Origin: Chelonoidis abingdonii
Taxonomy: Eukaryota > Chordata > Testudines > Testudinidae
Assembly (NCBI RefSeq): GCF_003597395.2
Contig: NC_133770.1
Location: 294,586,023-294,650,022, forward strand
Length of the DNA stretch: 64,000 bases
Direction of reading: 5' to 3'
In this document: positions 10,945 through 21,841 of the stretch, one piece after another
Layout: each line of letters opens with the position of its first letter
How positions within the stretch are numbered: position 1 is the first letter of the stretch
Position numbers and translations under genes: made by a program
Notes under the pieces: model-generated
The model's input: only the letters and a program-made list of their open reading frames with translations
Database searches by the model: none
Told to the model about the DNA's origin: nothing

Positions 10945-12834
10945 TTTCTGTATAAAACAGCAAGGCATTATTTTGAATTTCTGTGAACCCCATTTTTTAT
11001 TCAGCTTCCACTACTTGCCACGGTCATTGACACAGAACAATGGTAACTTGCATCTCTATGTGCAGTCCAGTTGACAAGCTTACACTCAGAGTTCTCATAT
11101 ATCCTCTGTGCGAGGGTTCTGGCCAGGGGGTTAGGGATAGACTATTATGTTAATTAAGCCTTGTTTCATTTGTACCTGCATGCACTGATTTCAGAACCTG
11201 GAATGAGCTAGAAAGCGAAAACTGGTCAAACCACTGCAAATTAAAATGTGTATTTTATTCTTTTTGACAGAACAACAAAAAAGGGACAAAGTTTTCACAA
11301 CAGTTTTTCCTGGTTTGTTACCAGCTTTTCCAGAGACAGAAGTGGAAGAAGAGACAAAAGGATCTGCCAACGTGTTACATTGAGCCCCCGTGCAGATAGC
11401 GAAGGGACATAGGTATTATCTTCATTGTTTCTTTCTCGCAACCAAGTACTTCTGCTCCTCACATACCTTGAAAATATGCTGCAAAGAAAACACATTCTTT
11501 TTTGGACAAACTGGGAAAACCAGGAGCACTCCTACATCTGACCCTGTTTGAAACAGTCGCCTCATTACATTAATTTCCCAGCAACATGCACAGGAATAAA
11601 TCTTGAATATTTGCAAAACACAAATATAAAAGGTCAGTTATTCATTTTATGAATTGCTGTTATTGTTTATATTGCAATACCACTGAGGCCTCATTGTGAT
11701 AGCTGATGTACAGACAATAGGCAGATCTTGCCCCAAAAAGCTGTGTCAGAGAGGCAGTTAGTGGGCCGGGAGGCTGAGATAATAGAAGGCAAATGTTTAG
11801 CAGAAGTCACAGCTCACTACTTGCCTAACCACTGTCGGATGGTAGAGATCTGTAAGCAGCATGACAGAGGCAGATTTGCAGACGGCAGTTTGTGCCATGC
11901 AGAAATACTTGTGCACAGAAATGCTTGGGAATAATTTCCCTTTACTATTCATCCCATTCTAGACCATTTCTATGTCTCTTGATGATGTTAATCACCTCCA
12001 TTACTGGTCCTCTTTGCTGCTTCTCTGTCCTCCCTTCTCTGATTTATCGTATTTCTAGGGCACCCATCACTATCATCCCTAAACTTCAGCACACACAGTA
12101 AGCTTCCCCCTGACCGTAGCAGTTTGCTACCATGGCTACCTCGGGATAGCAGTGAATAGAGGGCAACTGAAAGCACTGAGGAATCAAGCAGCAGGAGCTG
12201 TTTGTATTGATTCTTCTCCTGGCACTGCCGCATCACAGAGTAGCATCAGCAATTCAACATACCTGTGGCAATCATCTGGCCCAACTGGCTGCGACACAAC
12301 AACGAAATGGCGATTATCCCAGGAAAGCCCAGAACAGCAGTTACTGCAGCTTTGAGAAGAGAGGCAAACTGGCCACGTTGAGGATATGCTAGCAAAGAAG
12401 GATGATTAAAACAGACTTTTAAAATCCATAAGGGGGCCCTATGCTATTAAGTAGGAAGATTACTTAGCCGAGTGACTTTTCTGATGCTCTTTTTTGATGT
12501 GCCAGGATTTTGGCTGTTAAACAAACTCTGGGTGTTGCTGAACTACAATTCTGGCTTTGTTGCTGTCCGCAGTTCTGTCCTGGAGAAAATCACCCATTGC
12601 CAGCTAGCCCCAGTATTGGGGATCATTTGGAAAAGCTCCAATTAGCCCCAATAAATGTTTTTGAAAGCACATTCCAACATGGAAGACTTTGCTGGAATAC
12701 GTTAAACAGAGGCAGCTGCATGCTCACTGCCCCTTCCATGCAAGGATTTCCCGAAGAGTTAATTCAGTCCAGTGAGTGGCAGGCAAGCCCATTTTAGAGA
12801 TGAAGAAGTGGAAGCACAGCGGCGTTGAGGCCTT
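10945..12834. other. no recognised feature
   Basis: About 1.9 kb of moderately AT-rich sequence. Open frames here (for example 11728-11934 and 12510-12797) have no recognisable domain and lie on both strands at random. Confidence 0.4.
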
Positions 12835-12965
12835 CATTTTCAAAAATTTCTTCTAAAGTCAAGGGCCCCCATTTTGAGGTGCCCAGCTTTAGACACCTGA
12901 CCTGCAGACATGCTGAGCACCCTTACCTCCAGCTGAGGCTAATGGGAGCAACAGATTCTCAGCAT
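12835..12965. repeat. old amniote repeat trace
   Basis: Words AAGGGCCCCCATTTTGAGG and CATGCTGAGCACCC resemble the trace at 6787-6842. Too diverged to class. Confidence 0.35.
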
Positions 12966-13145
12966 GCCTGAATATCTAGTCCCTACAGCATTTAAAACTA
13001 AAACCAGGACACCCCAATTAGGTGAAAATTGGGGCTTTTGTGGATTGCCTTGGGCCTTGCACCAAACCTCTGACACAGCCTGGAAAAAGGACTTCACGGC
13101 CACAAGCTGGCAACCCTGCTCCAATGGGACTGCAAGGAGAGGACA

Positions 13146-13180
13146 AACTCCCTTGCAAAACTCCCTGTTAGCAGCCCCTG
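13146..13180 (+). repeat. 35-bp direct repeat, left copy
   Basis: Identical over 35 bases to 13449-13483, 303 bp away. Begins AACTCCCTTGC and ends GCAGCCCCTG. The sequence between shows no gene. It could be a tandem duplication inside an unclassified repeat or the ends of a small insertion. Confidence 0.85.
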
Positions 13181-13448
13181 GTCGCTTGTGCACTACTTTA
13201 TAAAGCCCTGGCCTTCTTGGTAGCCTCGCCCACTGAGTAAGGTTCAGCCAATTAACAGATGCTTCTAGCTTTCAAACCTTACTTTGAAGCTCACAGCTTC
13301 CAAGTGCCAGCCACAGCACATGGTCTTTCAAACAAAGAAACAGGTAAACACAAGCTCAGCACACAGCAAGTAACCCCCAAACACAGACACACACTACAGA
13401 CAGCCACTTACCCCAAGGGTGCTGCATTTGCTCCTCATTCACCTGGAG

Positions 13449-13483
13449 AACTCCCTTGCAAAACTCCCTGTTAGCAGCCCCTG
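13449..13483 (+). repeat. 35-bp direct repeat, right copy
   Basis: Exact copy of 13146-13180. The sequence after it differs (TTTGCATCTCC against GTCGCTTGTGC), so the duplication ends sharply. Confidence 0.85.
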
Positions 13484-13902
13484 TTTGCATCTCCTTATAC
13501 CTCTTGCCCCCGGGTCCCCTCTGGAGTCTTCTACTCCTGGGCCAGCTCACAATTCCTTATGGGAAGAGAGCTCACTCCGGGGGTCCTTTGTAAGTCTAAT
13601 TACCTCCAGTGCCTGGTGCTGCTCCTCAGGTCCAGCTCCAGAGAAGGGATGGAGAGCAGACATCCAGAGCCCCCTCAGGGCTGAGGTGTCCAGCTTCACC
13701 TTTCTAAAGCTACCCTAGCACATGCTGTCTAATTGGCATGACCTCAGTGCAGGAAGGCTGGTTAGTCCATCACAGGGAGACAGGAAGATGAGCAACACCC
13801 CGGCCTGAATACATGCCAGCCGGTCCAGGGCCTTAACACTTCAGCACTGATCAGAGTTCTCTGAAAATGCCCATGATGTGATTGAGAGACACAGTGACAC
13901 TG
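13484..13902. other. no recognised feature
   Basis: GC-moderate sequence with chance open frames and no domain or known repeat. Confidence 0.4.
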
Positions 13903-14150
13903 GGTATGTCTATACAAGAAAGAAAAACCGATGGCTGGCCTGTGCCAACAGACTCGGGCTTGCGGGGCTCAGGCTGCAGGGCTGTGTCATTGCTGTGTAG
14001 ACTTCTGGGCTCGGGTTGGAGCTTGAGTTCTGGGACCCTCCCACCCTGCAGGGTCCTTGAGCACGTGCCCGGAAGCCTACACAGCAATGAAACAGCCCTG
14101 CCAGCCTGAGTCGGCTGACCTGGGAACAAGAGTTTCGTGCCAGAAGTGCT
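13903..14150. mobile_element. foldback MITE
   Basis: Begins with GGGTATGTCTATACA. The interior has inverted arms: GGCTGTGTCATTGCTGTGTAG at about 13980-14000 pairs with CTACACAGCAATGAAACAGC at about 14075-14098. Both strands therefore translate to a similar AVSLLCRL peptide, which is an artefact of the palindrome. The right terminus is decayed and no duplication could be fixed. Confidence 0.6.
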
Positions 14151-14544
14151 CACCTGCTGTTTGCAACATTCCCCATGCTACAAGTGACCAGAAACAGTTC
14201 TGTGTGTCTTATGGGACCAGCTACACATCACAATACTGAATAGTCAAACTTGTAGCCACATGGTCGGCCTCTCCGCTGTCCTGTGTAGGCATTTACACCT
14301 ATGAGTGTCAAATTCCACCATCCTGATCTTGGGGAAGCTGTGCACCCAGTCTGACTATGCAAGGAGCAAGGCAGCGAAGAAGCAGCTCAAATAAATACTT
14401 GGCAAAGAGCTCACAGGCTGAAATAGGTTCCTCTAAAGTATTTGTCTTTGCTGAATAGCAAATAGAGCTGCCAAAGACAAAGGCTGTGTCAAGCCAATCG
14501 TTATGATGTTACAGATATACAGATGAGACATTTATCCAGCCGTA
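14151..14544. other. no recognised feature
   Basis: Nothing recognised beyond short chance frames. Confidence 0.4.
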
Positions 14545-14740
14545 ATAACCAGTATTTGAGCACCTTGACTCATTTATCCTCACACTGCCACGGGGGTACT
14601 ATTATCCCCATTTCTATAAAAAGGACTCAGATACAGAGCACTCAAATTCACCCAGGAAGCCTGCAACAGAGTTTGGACTTGAACCTGGGCCAACAGCTTA
14701 CCCAATGGCCCATTCTTCTTCTCTGTTACAGGCAAATGGA
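14545..14740 (-). mobile_element. CORE/MIR-type SINE
   Basis: Read on the minus strand. On the plus strand it shows ATTATCCCCATTTCTATAAA, then GGACTCAGATACAGAGC, then GTTTGGACTTGAACCTGG and CCAATGGCCCATTCTTCTTC, the usual reverse order of a MIR-type SINE. Confidence 0.65.
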
Positions 14741-15312
14741 TGCTATAAGCATGTTACCCACATGAGTAGTACGTCTGCCACCTAACAACGCTCACTGTGG
14801 TGTATTCATCCAGTTCTTCCGGTGCAAACTGATTTCAACCCTCTGGAAAGATCTTTTGCTTGTCTCTTTCCCTGCCTCTAAATTGCTTTAAACTGCAGAG
14901 GATAACCATGGTTCCTTGGCCCATGCACAAGTGCTCAGCAAACTAGTTGTGAGATCAGAATACACCCATGCCCTGCAGGAAATGGAAAAAAATAGAGAGG
15001 TTTGCTCTGCGTGTGAAGGCAAACCAGCAGCCAAGAACTGTAATGGGGAGTAGGTACGCTCTTCAACGGCATGGAGAATAGCAGAGTAAATGGTCATTTC
15101 TCCCTTCAATGAGCAAAACAGGGACTACTCTAAAACAAGTCACAGGATTAACCTAACCCAGACAATAGGTGGCTGAAATGTCTATCCGGAAATATTGCTG
15201 CAAAGGATCTAGACAGAGAGCCAGATTCCCAGGGATGTAAAACTGTGCAGCTCTCTGGCTGTCAATGGTTCTGTGCTGATTTACACCAGCTGAGGCTCTG
15301 GGCCAGAATTAC
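14741..15312. other. no recognised feature
   Basis: No gene or repeat recognised. Confidence 0.4.
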
Positions 15313-15320
15313 AGTCAGCC

Positions 15321-15691
15321 AGAGGCGCCGACTTTCTAAGTGCCTGGGTTTGCTCCCCCCTGGCCCAACCCCAACTCCACCCCTTCCCCTAAGGACCCCC
15401 CTGCCTCTTTCCGCCTCCACTCTGCCCCATCTCTTCTTGCCCTGTTCTGCCCCCTGCCCGGAGTGCACCCACCCTCTCCTTCCCACTCCTCCCACAGTGC
15501 CTGCTGCATGCCGCAAAACAGCTGAGCTGAAGGCGCTGGGAGGGCTGACTGGTGGGGCAATCGGCAGGTGGGAGGCACTGAGGGGAGGGGGAAGAGCTGA
15601 TCGGGGGGGCTGCTGGTGGGTGCCGAGCACTCACTATTTGTTTTCCATGGGTGCTCCAGCCCTGAAGCCCCCACAGACCCTGCACCTATAC
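15321..15691. mobile_element. hAT-type MITE, 371 bp, pyrimidine-rich left half
   Basis: Left end AGAGGCGCCGACTTTC and right end near CCCTGCACCTATAC are weakly inverted. The flanks AGTCAGCC (15313-15320) and TGTCAGCC (15692-15699) agree at seven of eight positions, consistent with a hAT duplication. Proline-rich and glycine-rich open frames inside it on both strands come from its biased composition and are not genes. Confidence 0.6.
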
Positions 15692-15699
15692 TGTCAGCC

Positions 15700-16888
15700 T
15701 TCTGTGCCTCTTTACACATGGACTGGGTTTTCTTCAGTGAACAGTTCTCTCATGCTTTTCAGAGACGCGTAATGAATGGTTATTGCTCTCCAAATAGCGT
15801 GAACGGTTTTAGCACAATAACAAGGGCTGCCAGTGAAGAGCTATTGACAGGATCAAGAGCAGATGCCGCTGCACTGAACAAGGCCTTGGCTTAGCAGGGA
15901 TCATCAGACAGTGTATAATGTGGTTAAGGATGCCACCGTTCCAGTGGTGGGAGCCCAAACATCGTGGTGATTGACATGTCTCAGACATACATACATGGGA
16001 ATTGCACAGTGTGGGAAACCCAGGACAAATGGCTACAAAGGGAGGGGTAGAAATTAGTCCCAGATGGGTTAAAAGGCCTCTCCTTATCCACTGAGGAGAG
16101 ATAGCCATGGGGAAATAAGGTTCAGCTGGAAAAAGACTTACCAGGGAACTAATTAGGTTCAGCTGGCCCCAACTGCTGGAGACCTTTTTAAACCCTCCCA
16201 GGCATGGAAGCAGGAGGAGAGTGAGAGAAGCAGAGAAGCTGCCAGCAAGTTAAGTGCAGCAAGGCTCTGAACCCTTCCAGCAAGGAAGAGGGCACTCTGT
16301 CCCTAGAAAGGGAGAAACCCAGCACAAGGGACTGACTGAGGGAGGGATCAGCCAGACCCTGCGTGACCTGGAAGGATTTTGCTTTGCCCAAGCCTGTGTC
16401 TCCAAGGCTAAAAAGAACTGAGCCTGCTGAGGAGAAGCAGGTACTTTGCCACAACAGATTTGCAAAAGTGGGACATAGTTCTGTCTGGGCCTAGGAATAT
16501 TATCTTCTAGGAAATATTTTTGAAGTCAGGTACAATCCAACTTCCAGGAACAAAATATCTGGTCTCCAGAATGTCAGAGACAGGGATAGTTCAAAATACC
16601 CAGAGAGGGAAATGAACTCCTTTGGGGGAAAGAAAATCCATCCATCCATCCCTTCTCTTACAGTCTTAACAATGGTTTTATTGGTATTTCTCTTTTTTCT
16701 ATAGTGTCATCATGTGGCTCCTGAAGGTATCTAACAGGATGTTGGCCAGAGAGCTCCATGGAGCCAGACAGAGTTTAGCAGTAGAGCTGCTGGTTGGGAA
16801 ATGGTTTGGTTTTATTTCCATTGAAAGCTTAGATTATTTTGACTGACACTGAAATATTTTGATTTAGAAAGGCTGCATGGTACCTGTA
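15700..16888. other. no gene; possible 5' part of the GC-rich repeat block
   Basis: The stretch 16190-16450 is purine-rich with AGCAGAGAAGCTGCC and similar words and may belong to the same large repetitive unit as the following minisatellite. This is a guess from composition and adjacency. Confidence 0.35.
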
Positions 16889-17129
16889 GCGAGGCGGTGG
16901 GATACCCCACAGCTCCACTGAGAGACGAGCCTCCCCTAGCACCAACGTGGGCAGAGCCACTGGGTCCTGCGCCCGCCCGTCAGAGGTCACGGTGCAGACC
17001 TGGAAGCACAAAAGCTCACCTGCAGAGCTCAGTGAAGAACTGGCCGCCTCAGAGGGCAGATGTCTGCGACCGAGCTCCCTCTTGGTAGACAGCAGCAGGC
17101 CGCAGCCAGCCAGAGCTCGCACCCGGCCA

Positions 17130-18320
17130 GCCAAGCCTGCCCCGCGCTCGCTACCCCGAGGAGGGCTGGCCGAGCCTGCCCCGCGCTCGCTACCCCGAGG
17201 AGGACTGGCCGAGCCTTGCCCCGTGCCAGCTACCCCGAAAAGGAGCCGAGCCTCCTTGCGCTCGCTACCCCGAGGAGGGCTGGCCGAGCCTGCCCCGTGC
17301 CAGCTACCCCGAAAAGGAGCCGAGCCTCCCCGCTCGCTACCCGAGGAGGGCTGGCCGAGCCTCCCCGCGCTCGCTACCCGAGGAGGGCTGGCCGAGCCTG
17401 CCCGTGCCACTACCCCGAAAAGGAGCCGAGCCTCCCCCGCGCTCGCTACCCGAGGAGGCTTGCCGGCTGCCCCGTGCCAGCTACCCCGAAAGGAGCCGAG
17501 CCTCCCCCGCGCTCGCTACCCGAGGAGGGCTGGCGAGCCTGCCCCGTGCCAGCTACCCGAAAAGGAGCCGAGCCTCCCCCGCGCTCGCTACCCCGAGGAG
17601 GGCTGGCCGAGCCTGCCCCGTGCCAGCTACCCCGAAAAGGAGCCGAGCCTCCCGCGCTCGCTACCCCGAGGAGGCTGGCCGAGCCTGCCCCGTGCCAGCT
17701 ACCCCGAAAAGGAGCCGAGCCTCCCCGCGCTCGCTACCCGAGGAGGGTGGCCGAGCCTGCCCCGTGCCAGCTACCCGAAAAGGAGCCGAGCCTCCCCGCG
17801 CTCGCTACCCGAGGAGGGCTGGCCGAGCCTGCCCCTGCCGGCTACCCGAAAAGGAGGCCGAGCCTCCCCCGCGCTCCTACCCGAGGAGGGCTGGCCGAGC
17901 CTGCCCCGTGCCAGCTACCCCGAAAAGGAGCCGAGCCTCCCCGCGCTCGCTACCCCGAGGAGGGCTGGCCGAGCCTGCCCCGTGCAGCTACCCGAAAAGA
18001 GCCGAGCCTGCCCTGCGCTCGCTACCCCGAGGAGGGCTGGCCGAGCCTGCCCCGTGCCAAGCTACCCCGAAAAGGAGCTGAGCCTCCCCGCGCTCGCTAC
18101 CCCGAGGAGGCTGGCCGAGCCTGCCCCTGCAGCTACCCCGAAAAGGAGCGAGCCTCCCCCGCGCTCGCTACCCCGAGGAGGGCTGGCCGAGCCTGCCCCG
18201 TGCCAGCTACCCCGAAAAGGAGCCGAGCCTCCCCCGCGCTCGCTACCCCGAGGAGGGCTGGCCGAGCCTGCCCCGTGCCAGCTACCCCGAAAAGGAGCTG
18301 AGCCTGCCCCGCGCTCGCTA
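17130..18320 (+). repeat. dimeric GC-rich minisatellite, about 16 units of 71-76 bp
   Basis: Each unit has half A, marked by GCTCGCTACCCCGAGGAGG and GGCCGAGCCTG, and half B, marked by GCCAGCTACCCCGAAAAGG and AGCCGAGCCTCC. A and B share CTACCCCGA...GCCGAGCCT and so look like diverged copies of one 37-bp ancestor. Units differ by one-base gains or losses in C or G runs. With no stop codons in the unit, all three plus-strand frames stay open for hundreds of codons; this is not evidence of a protein. Confidence 0.95.
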
Positions 18321-18636
18321 CCCAGAGGAACCGATGCTGTTCGAGACAGCTGAGGACGCTAGCACGACCCAGGTACCCTACGAGGGGGAGTGCGGAAGTA
18401 GCCCGGGGGCAGCCGACCCCAGTCTGGTTGCAGCACTGCCTGAACAAATGTCAGTGCGTTGTGGCCAGGATCCCCACTGACAGCCGCGAGTCTCTGCCGC
18501 TGCTAGGGCCCTGGGCTGGGACACAGTGGAGTGGAGGGCCTGCGTCCCCCCTGCCACCCACTCCTTGGGTGGCAGACTCCCCCTTTTCCCTGGCCTGGAG
18601 AGGCTAGGACCTTCTGTTATGTAACTACTGACTTGG

Positions 18637-18840
18637 CCCCTGCTTAAAGGCCTGAGTCCTCGACTGTTTGTTCGCTGCCCTGCCCTGATCCAGGGCCTGG
18701 GCTGCTATTTGGACTCTTGACTCAGTCCCTGCTTAAAGGCCTGAGGCTCTGACTGTTTGCTGGCTGCCTCACCCTGACCTAGAGCCTGGGCCACCATTTG
18801 ACTATTGACTCAGCCCCGCTCCAAGGCCTGAGCCCCCTAA
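18637..18840 (+). repeat. 88-bp tandem repeat, about 2.3 copies
   Basis: CCCTGCTTAAAGGCCTGAG recurs at about 18638 and 18727, and a changed form at about 18814. Each is followed by GACTGTTTG...GCTGCC and a CCTGGGC word. Part of the composite block that starts at 16889. Confidence 0.85.
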
Positions 18841-18948
18841 CCGAGTGTGTGTTGTTCCCCATAACCGCAGAGCCATCGGCCGACGAACTAGAGCAAGGCA
18901 GTGGGATACCCCACAGCCCCACTGAGGGACGAACCGCGGCCAAGCCAC

Positions 18949-20834
18949 ACTACAGTACCTCATGGGAGTTTGAGTCCTAATCTCTTATGTTCCTATTTGC
19001 GTCTACAGGCCAGACTTCCCAGGCTCCAATGATGCTTTTCAAAGAAAGAATTGTCTCTTACCAGGTCCATAGCACAGTAAGGCTCTGATCACAGTTGTGG
19101 GTCTCAAGATATTATTGCATTAGAAGTAAGACATCATAATAATACCATGTATTATCTAGAGTGTTGTCATCTGCCAACATGGATCTGAAGAGTTAAGATG
19201 GAGAGCGCACTCATGGTGCTTCTATAATCACCTGTCAGTTCCAAACACATGTCTGTACTTATTTATTCCAAAATTATCTTGCAATGACATGAATGATGAT
19301 GTGAAAATGCAATGTCTTCTTGCTATTGAATTCTGACAGCTCAGGCCATCCCAATGACGCATCTTTATTTTGAGAGAGAACGAGCATGATTAATTTCCTG
19401 TTGGAAGAGTTAGAAACAGAACGTTGTCTGAATTGTTCATTGCTTTCTCTCTCTCTCACACACAGACACACACACACACATACACACACACATATACAGG
19501 ATGGCATTGTGTTACTCTCAGTTTTTCCTGACAGACTTAGAGGGTCATGGGAAGTAGAAGAAATTCTGATTCCAGCTGCATTTATTGAAGAACAGAGGCG
19601 TGATGGGCAACCGTTTTCTAAGATGCCTGAGCCAAAGGCCAAGTTCTAGAGGCTCGCCAGTGCTGCACAGAATGGAAGGGAGCAGAAGAGGGGAAGAAAG
19701 AAGGTAGAAATGCCCCAGTTGGAAGCCGGGGAAGATCTGCTCTGAGCAGCACACTACCTGCCCATATGGAAGAAGGTCTCCACACAGTGGGTCATCCCCT
19801 TCCATAGATTGTGGCACGCTTAAATAAGCTAGCCTGGTATATGTGCTGCTAACATCTATCCACAGCTTCTGCCCTCCCTCAGAGAGCGGACAGTGTGCAG
19901 AGCCAACGGCGGTTTGAGTGAGCTGTGCTGCCTGAGGGAGGAGGACCAGGGTACAAACGTACAGGGACATTTCTTCATGCAGACGCCCCCTCAATGGGGG
20001 TGGATCCACATTTCCTCAGGAATCCTTCACTCTGCAAAGTTTCTCGGCCACCCCAGCTGGAAGCTGGTAAACCCCTCCTCACCCGAAGAGAGCGTGCCAT
20101 GGAAAGGCAGCGAGATGCCATGGCTACAATTCCCCTCCATGGGTTTTCCCACAGCACAGGGAGGTATTTAGGCCAGAGTGACTTTTGTTGCTGCCTCCTT
20201 TCAAGCTGATTGGCCGTGGCAGCACCTGTTAACGTGCTGTTCGTGTGAATGAAATGTCAGGGCACACAGATTGGATTTAGCACCAGGGCAGGTGATGCTC
20301 TACATGGACTCGCCTGTGATGTTTGAGAGCCATGCCCTGGAAACATCCCACCTGGACTGTCCTCTTCTTGCAGTGGAAATTCAATTGACAAAGCCATGCA
20401 TTTAATGAAATTGCCGGCACAGGCATGAAACTATGGGTGGCCAACCAGAAAGCTCCATTTGTGCTGAGGTTTCTAAAGCTATTGTAACCAGAGATGGCTC
20501 TAGTTGTGAAGTTCAGGTCAGGGTCTGATCTGGATTGGAACTTTCCCAAAGGCTGTGTGTGTGTGTAGAGGAATGGGGGCAGGGGGAGGGACTTGGAGCT
20601 AGAATTTCATTCATGGTCTTTGCTGATTGTAATATCTTTCATGTTCCTTTCAAAGTGGTTCGGGACAGCCACTAAGTAGGAATTGCCGTGCAAGGCAATC
20701 ACTGAACCATACAAAGGTTGCCTCCTTTCCAGTTACAAATGCAAAACTCAGCACAGATTAGTCAAAGTCTTGCTGAAATTCTGGGCCCATATGGATTCAC
20801 ACCAAAGAAACTGTTCACATGATCCCATTGAGAA
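18949..20834. other. no gene recognised
   Basis: Contains a CA/CT microsatellite at 19445-19496 and a TG run near 20560. Open frames on both strands between 19545 and 20209 overlap each other and carry no domain. Confidence 0.4.
19445..19496. repeat. CT/CA microsatellite
   Basis: CTCTCTCTC followed by ACACAC runs with a few interruptions, over about 50 bases. Confidence 0.95.
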
Positions 20835-20842
20835 CTGAGACC

Positions 20843-21197
20843 CAGGGCTGGCGCTTTCATTTAGGCAACTTAGGCAGTTGCCTAGGGCGCCAGCATTGTG
20901 GGTTGGAGGGCGGTATTTTACTGGGGGGGCGGCAGGCGGCTCCGGTGGAGCTGCCGCAGTCGTGCCTGTGGAGGGTCTGCTGGTCTCGTGGCTCCGGTGG
21001 TCCTGCCACAGGCATTTCTGCGGACGGTTCGCTGGTCCCACGGCTCGAGTGAAGCTGTGGCAGCTCCACCGCAGCCGTGGACCAGCGGACCCTCCGCGGG
21101 AATGCCTGCGGCAGGTCCACCGGAGCCACGAGACCCACGCGCGGGGTGGCAAAATGGCCCGGCGCCTAGCGTGCCAGAAACTCTGGCGCTGGTCCTG
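20843..21197. mobile_element. hAT MITE, 355 bp, perfect 8-bp duplication
   Basis: Starts CAGGGCTGGCGCTTTC and ends GGCGCTGGTCCTG, which are inverted. It is flanked by CTGAGACC at 20835-20842 and 21198-21205, an exact 8-bp hAT duplication. The interior is a string of GGCTCCGGTGGAGCTGCC-like words in both orientations, which lets it fold back. Same family as 30822-31190. It has no coding capacity; the alanine- and proline-rich frames are artefacts. Confidence 0.9.
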
Positions 21198-21205
21198 CTG
21201 AGACC

Positions 21206-21839
21206 ACCAAGTCTCACTCGTCTTTAGCCTCTAACTTATGGATACCCAAGTGCTCCTGACCTTCCAAGATGGGCTGGAGAAAGTAATAAAGAACCTTGTC
21301 TAAGTGAGCAGAGGAAATTACCTGCAGATGACCTGCAGTTTCACAGCCTAGGCCTGGGATCTCTGTAGTTCTCACAGACTAAGCAGGTGTTGGGCTGAGC
21401 AGTGAGTTACTGAGCACTACAATATTGATAACAAAGGGTAGGGTTCAGATAACAAGATGGACCATGGTTATTTTTCTCTTCTTTGCCCTCCCATTGGACC
21501 TTTGGCATTAGTCATTCTCTCAACATAGGCTGCACTGAAATTCCTTCCGAAGCACAAGGTCAGCTCAGATCATCATCTCAAGTCTTCTCAGACGTGATCC
21601 CAGGGCTCCCTTTCAAACAGAAAAGAAACAGATCAATAAGAATTTCCTACAGCATGTTTCATCCTGAAGGATCCCCAAGGGCTGAATAGATACTGTACAC
21701 GTGGATCATTCCTCCACCCGTAAAATGCAGACACTATTGTGTCCTTACCAGCATCACTACCCAGCAGTTATTCGGAGGGGGTGAATGAGTTTAATTGATC
21801 GTTGATTTTCACTAGAACAGACCTTTCCCATTGCTAAAG
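21206..21839. other. no recognised feature
   Basis: No gene or repeat recognised. Confidence 0.4.
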
Positions 21840-21841
21840 TA

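Larger units (their letters stand above)
16889..18948 (+). repeat. GC-rich composite block with duplicated ends
   Basis: The two ends share a related 50-60 base segment: GTGGGATACCCCACAGCTCC at 16897 and GTGGGATACCCCACAGCCCC at 18901, each followed by ACTGAG-GACGA. Between them lie the dimeric minisatellite (17130-18320), a GC-rich bridge and an 88-bp tandem (18637-18840). This could be a decayed LTR-type element with short direct terminal segments, or two rounds of local duplication. Confidence 0.6.

Noticed and set aside
15245..15772. 175-residue proline-rich frame and opposing glycine/serine-rich frames
   Set aside because: They lie in a hAT-type MITE with a pyrimidine-rich strand; composition alone keeps the frames open.
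16947..18353. Long plus-strand open frames (up to 468 codons) rich in Pro, Arg, Ala
   Set aside because: They exist in several overlapping frames at once because the GC minisatellite unit has no stop codons, and its unit length (71-76 bp) shifts the frame in each copy. No start context or domain.
20748..21227. Overlapping frames on both strands with Ala/Pro/Gly-rich protein
   Set aside because: They come from the palindromic GC-rich hAT MITE; the same pattern recurs at 30776-31205.
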